The notes beneath the pieces are model-generated. The model was not told the DNA's origin and made no database searches. It saw only the letters and a program-made list of their open reading frames with translations. Positions 24,001 through 36,246 of a stretch of DNA of 64,000 nucleotides are shown piece by piece. The translations under genes were made by a program, and so were the position numbers. Source of the stretch: Trema orientale (taxonomy: Eukaryota > Streptophyta > Magnoliopsida > Rosales > Cannabaceae); NCBI GenBank assembly GCA_002914845.1, contig JXTC01000051.1, positions 581,179-645,178 of the forward strand. The letters run 5' to 3'. Position 1 is the stretch's first letter. Each line of letters begins with the position of its first letter.

Positions 24001-25117
24001 CACAAGTGACAGGACAACATGGATGGGGTAGAGCATATAATGAACTTACGTTGTGCCGATGCTTTTTGAAAGAAGAGAAATACATATCGGAAAGATTAAT
24101 TTTCTAATTAAATGCTTTGGGGCTACAGATGAATAGCTAGACACAAAGACCCGATAATAAAATGCCAACACAGGGCTTATGCAGTAGTAATAAGTGAAAT
24201 CACAATGTGATACTATGCAAGAAGTGCATTAGCAGTTGAGCGTGCCTACACATGTTATTTGAAATATTGGCCTCAGCAGATTGGTTGCAAAGTGGGAATA
24301 CTGTACTATGGAGGTAAAAGAGAAAAATTAAATAATCAAATGATTTAAAACAACAATAACAAGGTTTGTGCTCCAAAACAATATTTGAATAAAGAGTAAA
24401 GGTTGTCCAATCCTATAATATTTGGTCAATGTGGTCCTGAGAGTTGGGAGCACAAAGTCATATTGAGCCTAAGCATTCTGCAATTTAGGATTTATTGGCC
24501 ACTACACATGCTTTTCATCTGCACTTCCGTTTTCATAATATAACAATTTCTAAATATATAAGATCTATAGTTCAGTATTTAACATAAGGCCACAGTAACA
24601 TTAAAAGTTGTATACTGGCTACAACTGGAAAATTCTACATTTGCAGAAATAATGATTACCAAATGATATGAATCAAAAGAAAAACCCAAACTCAAATCAC
24701 GAAAAAGGAATTTAATCATCTGACCTTAACCAGAGGAATAAAGTACTCAACCAAGTCTTTTTCCCTCATCTGGGACCCGATCCTACACAAGGACTCTACG
24801 GCCTTGTCCCTAACACAAGTTTCCTCCACAGTGCAGAGCGTTTCCAGAGGTGGAAGCAACACATTAGCGTGCTCTACACCTCCCACATAGGGGATAAATA
24901 CCCCCAATTCTTCAGCCATAGCAAGAAGCACTTCGTCATCGTCGTCATTGTTCTCACTAAGAAAAGGAATCAATTCCTTCCTGGTCCTCTCCTCTCCAAG
25001 CGCACGAGCAATCGTGGAGAGTCGGCGGATCGAGTTCAATCTAAGCTGAATATCTTCATTCTTAAGCTCATCAATTAAAACGGCAATCGGGTATAACGGC
25101 TCATCGATCATAGCCAT
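18079..25117 (-). CDS. PP2AA: PP2A 65-kDa scaffolding subunit A (HEAT repeats), 12 coding exons
   Basis: Minus-strand exons, 5' to 3': 25117-24725, 23866-23620, 23486-23374, 22653-22607 (incomplete), 22294-22153, 22025-21945, 21466-21362, 20930-20748, 19995-19903, 18923-18784, 18698-18632, 18195-18079. The protein starts [19 protein letters not shown] and ends with a DQVMMS tail, as plant PP2A A subunits do. Nearly every segment is a HEAT helix pair (for example [53 protein letters not shown]). Family knowledge: it scaffolds the catalytic C and regulatory B subunits and in Arabidopsis (RCN1) affects auxin transport and ABA/ethylene responses. As assembled it has 575 residues. About 11 codons expected at the start of exon 4 (family motif DKSWRVRYMVA) are missing next to a single N at 22654. 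With them the length would be 586, matching the family at about 587. I read this as an assembly loss, not a mutation. Confidence 0.93.
18432..18531. repeat. Exact tandem duplication of a 50-bp unit
   Basis: Two adjacent identical copies of a unit starting CCTGAACTGAATAGTATTAA lie in the last PP2AA intron. Perfect identity means a recent duplication or an assembly artefact. Confidence 0.9.
22654..22654. other. Single-N assembly joint inside PP2AA exon 4
   Basis: The base N is bracketed by TTGATT and TAATCAA, a small inverted repeat. The coding sequence 3' of it (minus strand) encodes [15 protein letters not shown], while the sequence 5' of it shows neither coding homology nor an acceptor site. 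Confidence 0.85.
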
Positions 25118-25810
25118 CTTTTACAACAAGATCGTTGCACCTGGGGAAAAAAAAAAAAAAAAACGTTTTTTATTTTATACTACGTAAAATAAATGATTTA
25201 AAAAAATATAGATAAATAAATAAAACTCAAACATACTTCTGTTAATTAAAACAAGAACAAGTGAGTGTTTAGTTGGATCCTTTTACATTTTCATCTTTAA
25301 TAGTAACCCTAGATTCATTTTCTTCCATTCTCACAGCGACCAAACAAACAGGCACACTAAAGACGAATTGGTCCAAATTGGATGAACCCAAACAGATGCA
25401 AGCATGAATAATGGGCAAATAAAGTAGAGAACTTGAATAATACTACAGTTTTAACTTTTAATCAAAAAGAAAAAAAAAATCAAAAAATAAATAATCACAA
25501 ATGAAATCCTAAGGAATAGTTCACAAACAACGAAATATTAACGGGTTTTTTCTCTTTTTTTTTTTTTTGGGCAGCGAAAAATGAATAGAAAGAAAAAATC
25601 GAATGCCATGAAAATGAAAGGAAAACCTAGAATTTGGGATAGGTTCCCGAAAACCCAAAAAATGAAAATTTGACCAAATTGAGTTACAGTAATGTAACGA
25701 AAGCGCAAAAAAGCAGAACCCAGAAAGAAGAGAGAGATTGTGGTAACCTTTGAAGAAGGTGGTAAAGCTCGATCTGAAACTAGAGAGAGAGAAGGAGAGA
25801 TATGCTGTGG
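25118..25810 (-). other. PP2AA 5' untranslated region with an intron
   Basis: On the minus strand, 25140-25118 is leader just before the ATG. The sequence ccccag|GTGCAA at 25141 fits an acceptor, and TTCAAAG|gttacc at 25748-25747 fits a donor, giving a leader intron of about 607 bp. The first exon would lie upstream of 25748, in CT-rich sequence typical of plant leaders. The transcription start is not fixed by sequence. Confidence 0.6.
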
Positions 25811-26028
25811 TTTTTTTTTTTTCCCCCTCTTCAAAGTTGAGATTTCTCTTTTTGACTGAAACCAAAAAGAGCCTTGTTGAGAAATGGAATCTCAATCGGA
25901 CCCGGTCCACTTTTTTTGGGCCGCCCCGAACCGGCCTTTTTTTTCTTTTGAGTTTATTATTTATTTATTTTTTTCTTTTTGTAATTACAAAATGCGCTTC
26001 CTCTCAAATTTGACAAAACTAGACAATT

Positions 26029-26647
26029 AGGGGTGGCAATTCGTGTCAGCGGATCGTGTTCGTGTCGTATCAATGTCCATGTATAACAGCATATACCTCA
26101 ACACGAATCCGATTCGTTTAATAATCGTGTCAGAAATTCTAACACGAATCTGACCCGTTTATAAACGGGTTGAGCCGACACATCCGTATAATCCGTTTAT
26201 TCAAATAGGTCATATTCAGCTCAAGTCAACCCGACACGACCCGTTAACCCATTTAATCTAAATTAGCTAAAATATATATTTTTAACATATTTAATATAAA
26301 TTCATACATGTTTTATGACCTTAAGACATTAATATTTACCAAAAATAAATTGAAACCACATAAAATCTTAATATATATGCATAATAAAGTATTAAAAATA
26401 TACTAATATTTTCAAATAGGTATTACATGAGTCATAAACGGATTGACCCGAAACTGACCCGTTTAATAATCGGGTCATTGCGGATCAGTTTTGGGTTGGT
26501 GGATCAACTCAAACCCGGCCTATTTAATAAACGGGTTCGCGGGTTCAATCTGATTTTGACCTAAACCCGTTTAAGGCAAATCCAAACTCACTAACTTCGT
26601 GCGGGTTTCGAGTCGTGTTGTCGTATTTGACCCGTATTGCCGCCCCT
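26029..26647. mobile_element. Non-autonomous hAT-like element (GGGGTGGCAA ends)
   Basis: The left end is AGGGGTGGCAATTCGTGT. The right end is the complement of AGGGGCGGCAATACGGGT. The subterminal zones are rich in CCCGTTTA, GACCCG and AACGGGT motifs on both strands, typical of plant hAT non-autonomous elements. The middle is AT-rich without a transposase. An 8-bp target duplication is only suggested (AGACAATT against AGACAACC, slightly offset). It lies just upstream of the PP2AA leader. Confidence 0.75.
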
Positions 26648-28064
26648 ATTAAGACAACCTATCTGAAGTGTTTTTTTCTTAAAGATAACAAAATCCTCCC
26701 TTCAGAATTCAATTTATAAAGAAATCTAGTCCTAAATTGAAATTTAGTCAAAATTAAAATAGGAAAAAACAAGAAAAAAAAAACCCTTATTCAAAACCTA
26801 AAACAAACATAAATTTTCAATAAAAGCTAAAACAAAAAGGGAAAATTTTATTTTTTTGTTGGTAATTTATATCACAACATTATCTGTTTTTTAGAGTGTC
26901 GACATGAATATTGGGGGAAAAGATATTTTTTCTGATGCATTCGTAAAATATCAACAATATCATAGAAATATCGATGTTAGTAAAATATCCTTAGAAGATG
27001 AGCTAATATCGAGATATTTACGGATATTATCGTGACAATATCAGTGACATTTTGAAATGTCAACATAAATGTCGATTTTTTGTTTCTTTTTTGCAAGTAT
27101 TTTAAAAAAACAAAAAAAAAACAAACGATGGTAAAAATAAAACCATAATTTTTCTTCTATAATATGAGGGAAAAATTTTAGAACTACTAGTATTTGTAAT
27201 TAGAATCACTATAATGCTTGAAGGAAGAGATTAGTGAATATATGTATGACATATAAATAATTATCTTTAGAATTACTCAAGCAGAATAACTTATGAAAGA
27301 TATTGCTTAGACCAAAACGAGAATTTCTCTTATGATTTTCAATCTCCTAGAAACACTTTTTGGTATTAAATCAATTTGAGATGTTCTACATTATCATTGA
27401 TTTTTAATTATTTTTATTTTAATTATAACTAGTTATAATTTGTAACATATAAATATGAAATATATTTAATAAACTAGTGTGATATACATTCTAATTTTAA
27501 AATCATAAAATGAAGTAAAATTCAATCGTTTTCCAACTATATACACATATTTGTATGTCTAGTATATAAAATATTAATTTTTTAAAATAAAAACTAGTAT
27601 AAATTATGCAATATCAATTGGTTAAGCATTTCTTAAAGTTTCACTTGAAAATTTTGTATTTTACGACAAATTTCAGTAATTTTGTGGAATATCTTCGAAA
27701 TCAACATTATTATTGATATTATCTGTAAAATCAAATCTTGTCATCAAAATTGATATCGATATTTTCATTCTTGATTATTAGTAGAGATTAATATAAATTA
27801 TATAATTATTACAGTAATGGCATTTTATCACATACTAAATTTTTAATAAAAATAAGTCATTTGTACAATACACAATTTAATAACTATGACTGAGAATAAA
27901 ACTTCGAATTTTCAACTTAGATTGTAGACTACTAAGAACTATACAATGGTTGATGCCTCTTTTGTCACAAACTGTTAAAAGTTTAACAACAATGACTCAT
28001 GTTCGAAGTATACAATTTGATAACTATGACTGAGAAGGAGATTCCAACTCCGAAAGTGAAATAA
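26648..28064. other. Intergenic, AT-rich
   Basis: No gene. A short direct repeat is visible: AATAACTATGACTGAGAA near 27880 and GATAACTATGACTGAGAA near 28020. Several blocks (26880-27780) repeat the words ATATCG, GATATT and AATATC, as degraded mobile DNA does. Confidence 0.4.
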
Positions 28065-30186
28065 TGTGGGATATCCTAAATTTTTAATCAATACCCAATT
28101 CCTCATATAATTAAAGAGCCATTAATAACATGATTACATTAATTTTTTTTATACTTTAAGTGTGTTTTATGTGTGCATAATTTTGAGTATCCATTTTAGT
28201 ATATTGGTTATTTTATAATCTTTATTTGTGAAATAATTTTGCAGTGAAATGCTCGAGAGGTGCTCATTGGTATAAGTTGATGTGTTTAAGTCTAGTATTT
28301 TTGTACTTATTTGGTTTATCATATAGCTAAACATACTTGAATTAACTGAGTTATTTAACAATCATTTTATAAGTGCTGAAATTATTGGAGTATTTCCTTG
28401 TACTTAATATGAGTTTAGTATTTTTTTTTAGTATGTGAATTATATATTCCAATTTATGTTTTGGCATAATTCCACGATTGTTTGCCTTAATATCTCAAAC
28501 ATAAATCTATATTANNNNNNNNNNNNNNNNNNNNNNNNNNNNNNNNNNNNNNNNNNNNNNNNNNNNNNNNNNNNNNNNNNNNNNNNNNNNNNNNNNNNNN
28601 NNNNNNNNNNNNNNNNNNNNNNNNNNNNNNNNNNNNNNNNNNNNNNNNNNNNNNNNNNNNNNNNNNNNNNNNNNNNNNNNNNNNNNNNNNNNNNNNNNNN
28701 NNNNNNNNNNNNNNNNNNNNNNNNNNNNNNNNNNNNNNNNNNNNNNNNNNNNNNNNNNNNNNNNNNNNNNNNNNNNNNNNNNNNNNNNNNNNNNNNNNNN
28801 NNNNNNNNNNNNNNNNNNNNNNNNNNNNNNNNNNNNNNNNNNNNNNNNNNNNNNNNNNNNNNNNNNNNNNNNNNNNNNNNNNNNNNNNNNNNNNNNNNNN
28901 NNNNNNNNNNNNNNNNNNNNNNNNNNNNNNNNNNNNNNNNNNNNNNNNNNNNNNNNNNNNNNNNNNNNNNNNNNNNNNNNNNNNNNNNNNNNNNNNNNNN
29001 NNNNNNNNNNNNNNNNNNNNNNNNNNNNNNNNNNNNNNNNNNNNNNNNNNNNNNNNNNNNNNNNNNNNNNNNNNNNNNNNNNNNNNNNNNNNNNNNNNNN
29101 NNNNNNNNNNNNNNNNNNNNNNNNNNNNNNNNNNNNNNNNNNNNNNNNNNNNNNNNNNNNNNNNNNNNNNNNNNNNNNNNNNNNNNNNNTTAATTATTCA
29201 TTTTGACCTAGGTTTTGAACATTAATTAAGGTAGTATCATATGGTTAGTAATGGAAAGAACTTGTTATTTCAAAATATTAGGAACACATCAACTATATCT
29301 TGAGCAAAGAGCATTTCAGCAAGAAAGACTTATAAAGGTTCGAATTGAGGTAAGTAACGTCACACTTGCAATGTAAGAAATTCTTTGTTTCTATAAATCT
29401 GTGAAATATGTGGTTATGGAATTTGTGAATACATGTACATATGCATCTGTTATTCAGTTTTGCATGAGACATGAACACGTGGTGTATTTATATTGCCTGA
29501 CGAGTATTGGTAAATAGGGTGTGGTGGGCTAGCACCCAAATATGTGATATGGTTCCTTCGGGGACACTCTGGTTCCTTCGAGAACACTCTGACGGCGGTA
29601 TGGGGTGGACCTCTGCTGTATACAGAGAGAATTTTCTGGGCCTCGAGACCTCCATACAGCTCATGATATGTTATATGCTCTTTGAGTGGCTCAGTATGCG
29701 ATTCACGGTCTTGTCAAGCAATATAATATACACAGGGTTCCCCATCATATGATTATCTGTTCTCTGTCATGTGCACTCTGCATCAGCATGCATTACTTAC
29801 TGAGTTTTATACTCACCCATATTCTTACATTGCAGAGGGTACTGCTGATGTTTGAGATTAGAGGAGGAGTGTATACTTTTTTACTGCGGCTTGTGTATAT
29901 GAGCATTTTGACGCTGTGTTTTTTTTTATAGGCAATTTTGTAGCTATTTTGTGTGTGTATATTATGTAAATTTCATGAGAGGCCCACTTTGAGAGGGTGT
30001 ACTATATATATGTATATATTACAGTATGTAAAATTATGAGTTGAGTTTTCCTTTTGTTCCAAAAAGTTTAAAAGTTCTTAAATTTTTCCCGATTTCATCA
30101 GTTTTAAGCCGAGTAGCGTCTCCCGATCTCACTAAATATTTTTACAAATGTCCTTACGTACGTGTGTGGGATCGGAGGATGTTACA
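28065..30186 (+). repeat. 5' LTR (contains N gap)
   Basis: Matches the 3' LTR on both sides of the N gap at 28515-29189. It begins TGTGGGATATCCTAAATTT and ends GATGTTACA. The tandem block GGTTCCTTCGGGGACACTC has two copies here (29549-29595). Confidence 0.9.
28515..29189. other. Assembly gap of 675 N inside the 5' LTR
   Basis: The sequence edges match the 3' LTR at 34062 and 35225. The intact LTR therefore has about 1162 bases where the gap holds 675 N. Confidence 0.95.
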
Positions 30187-30188
30187 GT

Positions 30189-30200
30189 TGGTATCAGAGC
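30189..30200 (+). other. Primer-binding site (initiator Met tRNA type)
   Basis: TGGTATCAGAGC, two bases after the LTR end, is the standard plant initiator-methionine primer site. Confidence 0.9.
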
Positions 30201-30347
30201 TTATGTTTTAAAATGATTCTGAAGACCACTTATATATACACATCGGGAAGGAAAGGAAGCATCACTCTTCTGTAAGTTTTTGATATGCATTTTGATATCT
30301 GTTATGAATTTGTTTTATTTGCATTCATATTCTGGTAATGAATATTA

Positions 30348-31075
30348 TTGGCTATAATTGGAGCTATAGATTCTGGGTGTGAGGATATCAGTATAGTGAC
30401 TACTCGGGGTCAAGATAATTTTGAAAGAGATGCATCTTCTTCACAGGGTGGTAATCGGGTTGAACAATTAGCTTCTTTGATACAGAATATATTAGAGCCA
30501 CGTATGAGACAAGAAAATAAACCTAACCCTCCACCACCACCACTTCAACAAAGGCAGGATGCGAGTGAAAGTGCTGGAGAAAGATTCAGGAAACTTCAGC
30601 CTCCGACTTTTGATAGCGGGATTGATCCAATTTAGGCAGGGCAGTGAATTAGAACCACTGAGCGTATGTTAGTTTATGCTAAGGTTTCTGATATAGATAA
30701 AGTCCCATGTACTAGTTTTATGCTGAGACATCACGCTGAGTACTGGTGAGACACCATAAGTACTATTCATGATATCACTACAAACTACTATGACCTGGGA
30801 GAGGTTTTAGACCTGGTTTTCAAGTAGGAAGAGGATATACTTAGTTTCAACGTCCTCAGGATATGAAAAGGAAGGGAGTTCCAGCTCAACAGCCTCGACC
30901 TGATCAAGGTAAGCGTCCCATGATTGACCAAGGGACCATTAATACTAGTCTACAGCAGTGTAAACTTTGTGGTAAAAATCATATTAGAGAGTTTCATAGA
31001 ACTACAAGGTTATGTTTCAGATACAGTAAAAGTGGTCATTTTATCAAGGATTGTCCTGAAGCAGTAAATGATTAG
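30348..31075 (+). pseudogene. Gag-region remnant with zinc knuckle
   Basis: Gag-like sequence of the Ty3/gypsy element, with a glutamine- and proline-rich stretch and a CCHC-type zone (CFRYSKSGHFIKDC) near 31010-31055. Fossil, broken. Confidence 0.7.
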
Positions 31076-31102
31076 AAGAAACTTGGTGATAGGCTTTATG
31101 CT

Positions 31103-31459
31103 ATGACTGAAACAGACACTGGACTTGAGACTGAGGCAGACCCATCTGTTATCACAGGTAAGATATTAATTTCTGACATTATAGCTCATGAATTAATAGA
31201 TTTAGGATCCACACACTCACATGCATCATTAACATTTGTGAGGAGATTGGGTCATCCTACAGATCAAATGAGTACTCTATTTGGCACTACACTTCCCTCT
31301 AGAGAGGCTATGTATTTAGACAAAATTTTGAAAGCTTGTCCTATTTTGGTAGAAGATAAAGAGTTATTTACAGACTTAATTATGCTTGAGATGGATGACT
31401 ATGAGATTATTTTGGATATGGATTGGCTGTTAAAGTATTTTGCTAAGATTGATTGTTAG
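31103..31459 (+). pseudogene. Retroviral-type aspartic protease remnant
   Basis: Resembles the protease domain of plant Ty3/gypsy elements. The active-site region lies near 31195-31225, and a DDYEIILDMDWL block, conserved in this lineage, lies near 31396-31431. Fossil, broken. Confidence 0.7.
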
Positions 31460-31839
31460 AAGAAAATAGTGACATTTCACCCTCTTAATGCTGATCGGAT
31501 CACACTTATAGGTACTCAGTATAAAATCAAGTTCCCTTTGATTTCTGCTATGAAAGCTTGGAAATTATTAGAAAAAGGTAGTACAGGATATTTGACTAGT
31601 GTTTTTGATACGTCTGTTGAGCAGAAGTTAAGACCAGAAGATGTTTCAGTTGTGCAGGATTTTTTGGAAGTGTTTCAAGAAGATTTATCAGGTTTACCAC
31701 CTATAAGAGAAATTGATTTTGCTATTGATTTGGCACTAGGTACTGCACCTATTTCTAAGACACCTTATAGGATGGCCCAAGCGGAGATTAATTTCAGCAC
31801 CAGTCCTGACTATACCTTTAGGTACAGAAGGTTTTATCA

Positions 31840-32230
31840 TTTATAATGATGCTTTGAAACAAGGTTTGGGATGCATCCTCATGCAAAATGGAAAGTTATT
31901 GCCTATGCTTCTAGACAGCTAAAGGATTATGAGCGTAACTATCCTACTCATGATTTAGAACTAGTAGCAGTGGTATTTGCATTAAAGATTTGACGACATT
32001 ATCTGTATGGTATTCATTGTGAAATTTTTACCAATCACAAAAGTTTAAAGTATCTGTTTACTCAGAAGGAATTAAATATGAGACAACGATGTTGGTTAGA
32101 ATTGGTAAAAGATTATGATTGTGACATTAGTTATTATCCAGGAAAAGTCCATGTTGTGGCAGATGCACTCAATAGGAAATTATCTGGAAATCTGACAGCT
32201 TTACACGAGTTGGAGAAACCCTTGCAAAAA
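31840..32230 (+). pseudogene. RNase H remnant
   Basis: The sequence encodes typical Ty3/gypsy RNase H blocks, including an ASRQLKDYE-type block, a NYPTHDLEL block and a VVADALNRK-type ending near 32155-32180. Fossil, broken. Confidence 0.75.
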
Positions 32231-32254
32231 GATTTATGCTGATCAGGCATTGAG

Positions 32255-33635
32255 TTGATCATTGGTAAATTATCTACTATGACATTGCATTCCACTTTAT
32301 TAGATATGATTATACAGGGCCAGAGGGAAGATCCTGAGTTGATTAGATATAAAGAAATAGTAGAGTCAGGGAAAAAGACAGATTTCAGTATTTATGCTGA
32401 CAGAGTGATCAGATTTAAGGGTAGACTTTGTGTACCAGATGACAGAAATATCAAGGAAGAGATTCTAAGTACAAGAGACCAGCAAGAGAGTTGCAACCAC
32501 TTCAGTTACCTGAGTGAAAATGGGAGGAGATCGCTATAGATTTTGTAGTTGGCTTACCAAAGACAGTATCACATCAGGATGCAGTTTGGGTTATAGTTGA
32601 CAGACATTCAAAGGTAGCACATTTTATTCCGATTTCTATGACCTACTCCATGGATAAACCTGCAATATTGTACATTAAGGAGACTGTTAGACTTCATGGA
32701 ATTCCAGTTTTCATAATCTCAGATAGAGATGCTAGATTTACTTCAAAATTCTGGGAGAGTATACAACGAGCTTTGGGAACTAAATTGAAATTTAGTACTG
32801 CATTCCATCCTTAGACAGATGGCCAGGCTGAGAGGACTATTCAGATTCTGGAAAATATGCTTAAAGATTGTGCTATGGATTTCCAAGGATCATGGAATAA
32901 CTAACTACCGTTAATTGAATTTCCTATAACAATAGCTTTCAAGCTACAATTGGTGTTGCCCCTTACGAGATGTTGTATGGTAGAAAGTGCAGATTTCTAA
33001 TTCACTGGGATGAGGTTGGAGAGCGATGCTATTTGGGTCCCGATATTGTTAGAGATACAGTTGAGGCAGTTGAAAAGATCAAAAAACGTATGATAGCAGC
33101 TCAAAGTAAGCAGAAATTTTATACAGATCCAGATTGTCGACCTTTATATTTTCCTATTGGTGATAACGTATTTCTTAAGATTGCCCCTATGAAAGGTGTT
33201 ATGAGATTTGGAAAGAAAGGAAAGTTGAGTCCGAGATTCATTGGTCCATATGAGATCCTCGAGAAAGTTGAGAATTTCGCCTATAGGCTTGCATTGCCCC
33301 CAGACTTATCAGCTATGCATAACGTCTTCCATGTTTCTATGCTGAGAAAATATGTATCAGATCCATCCCATATTCTTAGCCAGGAGCCGCTTGAACCAGA
33401 TCCGAAATTAACCTACGAGGAACATCCAGCTCAAATTTTAGACAGAAAAGAGAAAGAATTAAGAAACAGAAAGATCCCTTTAGTGAAAGTTCTGTGGCGA
33501 AACCATTTAGTAGAGGAAGCAACATGGGAAAAGGAAGACGAAATGAGGAACCAACATCCAGAATTGTTTGGTAAGCAAATTTCGAGGACGAAATTTATTT
33601 TAGGAGGGGAGGATTGTGATGTCCTAAATTTTTAA
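32255..33635 (+). pseudogene. Integrase and chromodomain-like tail remnant
   Basis: Integrase core blocks lie at about 32520-32950. The C-terminal part at 32970-33600 has the GPYEIL and LRKYVSDPSH motifs, then a chromodomain-like stretch (VLWRNHLVEEATWEKED) seen in Tekay/Del chromoviruses. Fossil, broken. Confidence 0.8.
33602..33613 (+). other. Polypurine tract
   Basis: AGGAGGGGAGGA immediately before the 3' LTR, in the place expected for plus-strand priming. Confidence 0.8.
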
Positions 33636-36246
33636 TCGACACCCAATTCCTCATATAAATAAAAAGCCAATAATAACATGATTACATTAATTTTTTTATA
33701 CTTTAATTGTGTTTTATGTGCGTATAATTTTGAGTATCCATTTTAGTATATTGGTTATTTTATAATCTTTATTTGTGAAATAATTTTGCAGTAAAATGCT
33801 CAAGAGGTGCTCATTGGTATAAGTTGATGTGTTTAAATCTAGTATTTTTGTACTTATTTGGTTTATCATATAGCTAAATATACTTGAATTAACAGAGTTA
33901 TTTAACAATCATTTTATAAGTGCTGAAATTATTGGAGTATTTCCTTGTACTTAATGTGAGTTTAGTGATTTTTTTTTAGTATGTGAATTATATATTCCAA
34001 TTTATGTTTTGGCATAATTCCACGATTGTTTGCCTTAATATCTCAAACATAAATCTATATTATTATAATAGTTTCTGAACCACAAAAAAAAATATATATT
34101 AATATTAGGGACGACATTAGTTAAGTCGGCTAAAATCCTAAAATGTATTTTTATGTTAATATTAAAGGCTTTGTTTATATTCCCACCGCCACCGTATCTT
34201 TTTTAAAACCCATCTTATTCTTCGTTATTCTTTTTTTTTGAAGTCCATCATATGTATATAACTGTACTTCTCTCATAGTTGTACTAGTAAAATAAGTGGT
34301 ACCTACTTCTCTCATAGTTGTATCAGTAAACTAAGTGGTACCTCCTTCTTGAAAGTCTCAAACGTAAATTGTTTATGTATTATAGATTTGATATTTGATA
34401 CTTCTCTTACCAGACATATTTAATCGATTGCTAATTTTTATGTTAATTTTAAGAGTTTACATGATATATTTATTTTAGTAATCATTGTGTCAATATTTGG
34501 TGAAAGTTGCTTTGATTCCTTTAATTCCTCATTTTTTTTTTATATAGTTTGGTGTGCGATTTACATATGGGTGTAGCAAATTCATTATGTCTATATGTAT
34601 GTATATGCTTATTGTATTTGAATAAAGGGAGAAAGAATAACGAAAAAAAAACCTTGTATATGTGTTTGTATTTTGATTAAAGGGAAAAGTGAACAAGTTA
34701 TAAACTGTGGGGGGGAAATTCAATGAAACCTTATTATTGTATCTGGCTCTAGTTTTGAATCCTTGTCATAAAGTTAATTAATTCTTTCTACTTTTGAGAT
34801 GGTCTATTATTTTGCATATTATTTGACTATTATATTCACATGTTTGTATTAAAAAAAAAAAACAAAATGTTTAGTGGAGAGTTACGGTTAGGCATTTAAT
34901 TTAATAGAACTCATTGTTATTTGTATGGTATTTCATTGTTTATTTTATAGGCTTTCAAAGTCACTTAGTTTGATGAATAAGCTACAGGTTAATAAGTGTT
35001 CATGTTTGTAATTTAGCTATAGGTTAATAAGTCACTTGGTTTGATGAATAAGCTACAGGTTGTATATATAGTTAGGTTTTATTGCTTTTCGTTTTAATTT
35101 ATTGCTTTTCGTTTTAATCAATGCTTCTTTATAAAAAAAAAAATTATTAAATGTTATGTTTTAATATTCATAACGGAAGCTTAATGGGTATTTGATTTTC
35201 TTTTGCCTGAAACTATATGAGGAATTAATTATTCATTTTGACCTAGGTTTTGAACATTAATTAAGGTAGTATCATATGGTTAGTAATGGAAAGAACTTGT
35301 TATTTCAAAATATTAGGAACACATCAACTATATCTTGAGCAAAGAGCATTTCAGCAAGAAAGACTTATAAAAGTTCGAATTGAGGTAAGTAACGTCACAC
35401 CTGCAATGTAAAAAATTCTTTGTTTCTATAAATCTATGAAATATGTGGTTATGGAATTTGTGAATATATGTACATATGCATCTGTTATTCAGTTTTGCAT
35501 GAGACATGAATACGTGGTGTATTTATATTGCCTGATGAGTATTGGTGAATAGGATGTGGCGGGCCAGTGCCCAAATATGTGATATGGTTCCTTCGGGGAC
35601 ACTCTCTGGTTCCTTCGGGGATACTCTCTGGTTCTTTCGGGAACACTCTGACGGCGGTATGGGGTAGACCTCTGCTGTACACAGAGAGAATTTTCTGGGC
35701 CTCGAGACCTCCATACAGCTCGTGATATGTTATATGCTCTCTGAGTGGCTCAGTATGCGATTCACGGATTTGTCAGGCAATACAATATACACAGGGATCC
35801 CCATCATATGATTATCTGTTCTCTGTCATGTGCACTCTGCATCAGCATGCGTTACTTACTGAGTTTCATACTCACCCATATTCTTACATTGCAGAAGGTA
35901 CTGCTGATGTTTGAGATTAGAGGAGGAGTGCATACTTTCTGACCGCGGCTTGTGTATATGAGCATTTTGACGCTGTGGTTTTTTTTGATAGGCAATTTTG
36001 TACCTATTTTGTGTGTGTATAATATGTAAATTTCATGAGAGGCACACTTTGAGAGGGTGTACTTTATATATGTATATATTGCAGTATGTAAAATTATGAG
36101 TGGAGTTTTCCTTTTGTTCCTAAAAGTTTAAAAGTTTTTAAATTTTCCCCGATTTTATTAGTTTTAAACCGAGTAGCGTCTCCCGATCTCACTAAATATT
36201 TTTACAAATGTCCTTACGTACGTGTGTGGGATCGGGGGATGTTACA
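33615..36246 (+). repeat. 3' LTR, 2.63 kb
   Basis: Complete LTR copy. Internal short tandem repeats: ACTTCTCTCATAGTTGTA at 34265 and 34308; AATAAGCTACAGGTT at 34977 and 35047; TTATTGCTTTTCGTTTTAAT twice at 35080-35120; and three copies of the GGTTCCTTCGGGGACACTC unit at 35585-35650, against two in the 5' LTR. It ends GATGTTACA as the 5' LTR does. Confidence 0.9.

Larger units (their letters stand above)
28065..36246 (+). mobile_element. Ty3/gypsy LTR retrotransposon, chromovirus (Tekay/Del-like), broken
   Basis: LTR-flanked element with 5' LTR 28065-30186, primer-binding site 30189-30200, interior 30187-33614, purine tract near 33602-33613 and 3' LTR 33615-36246. Parts recognised in order are Gag with a zinc-knuckle zone, aspartic protease, RNase H, integrase and a chromodomain-like C-terminal tail. 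The order protease, RNase H, integrase places it in Ty3/gypsy. The tail and the very long LTRs suggest the Tekay/Del chromovirus lineage. It is a fossil: the interior is far shorter than a complete element, and the coding parts are interrupted, with about ten breaks. The LTRs differ by only a few percent in the parts compared, so insertion was probably within the last one to a few million years (inference from usual plant rates). A 5-bp target duplication is at best imperfect (AATAA/CATAA). Confidence 0.9.

Noticed and set aside
25521-25910. Overlapping open frames of about 100-130 codons near the PP2AA leader
   Set aside because: They lie in the leader exon and intron, are very rich in Phe/Lys/Ser from T- and A-runs, and have no motif.
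28435-29193. Long open frame over the first N gap
   Set aside because: Open only because N codons were read as coding. There is no sequence behind it.
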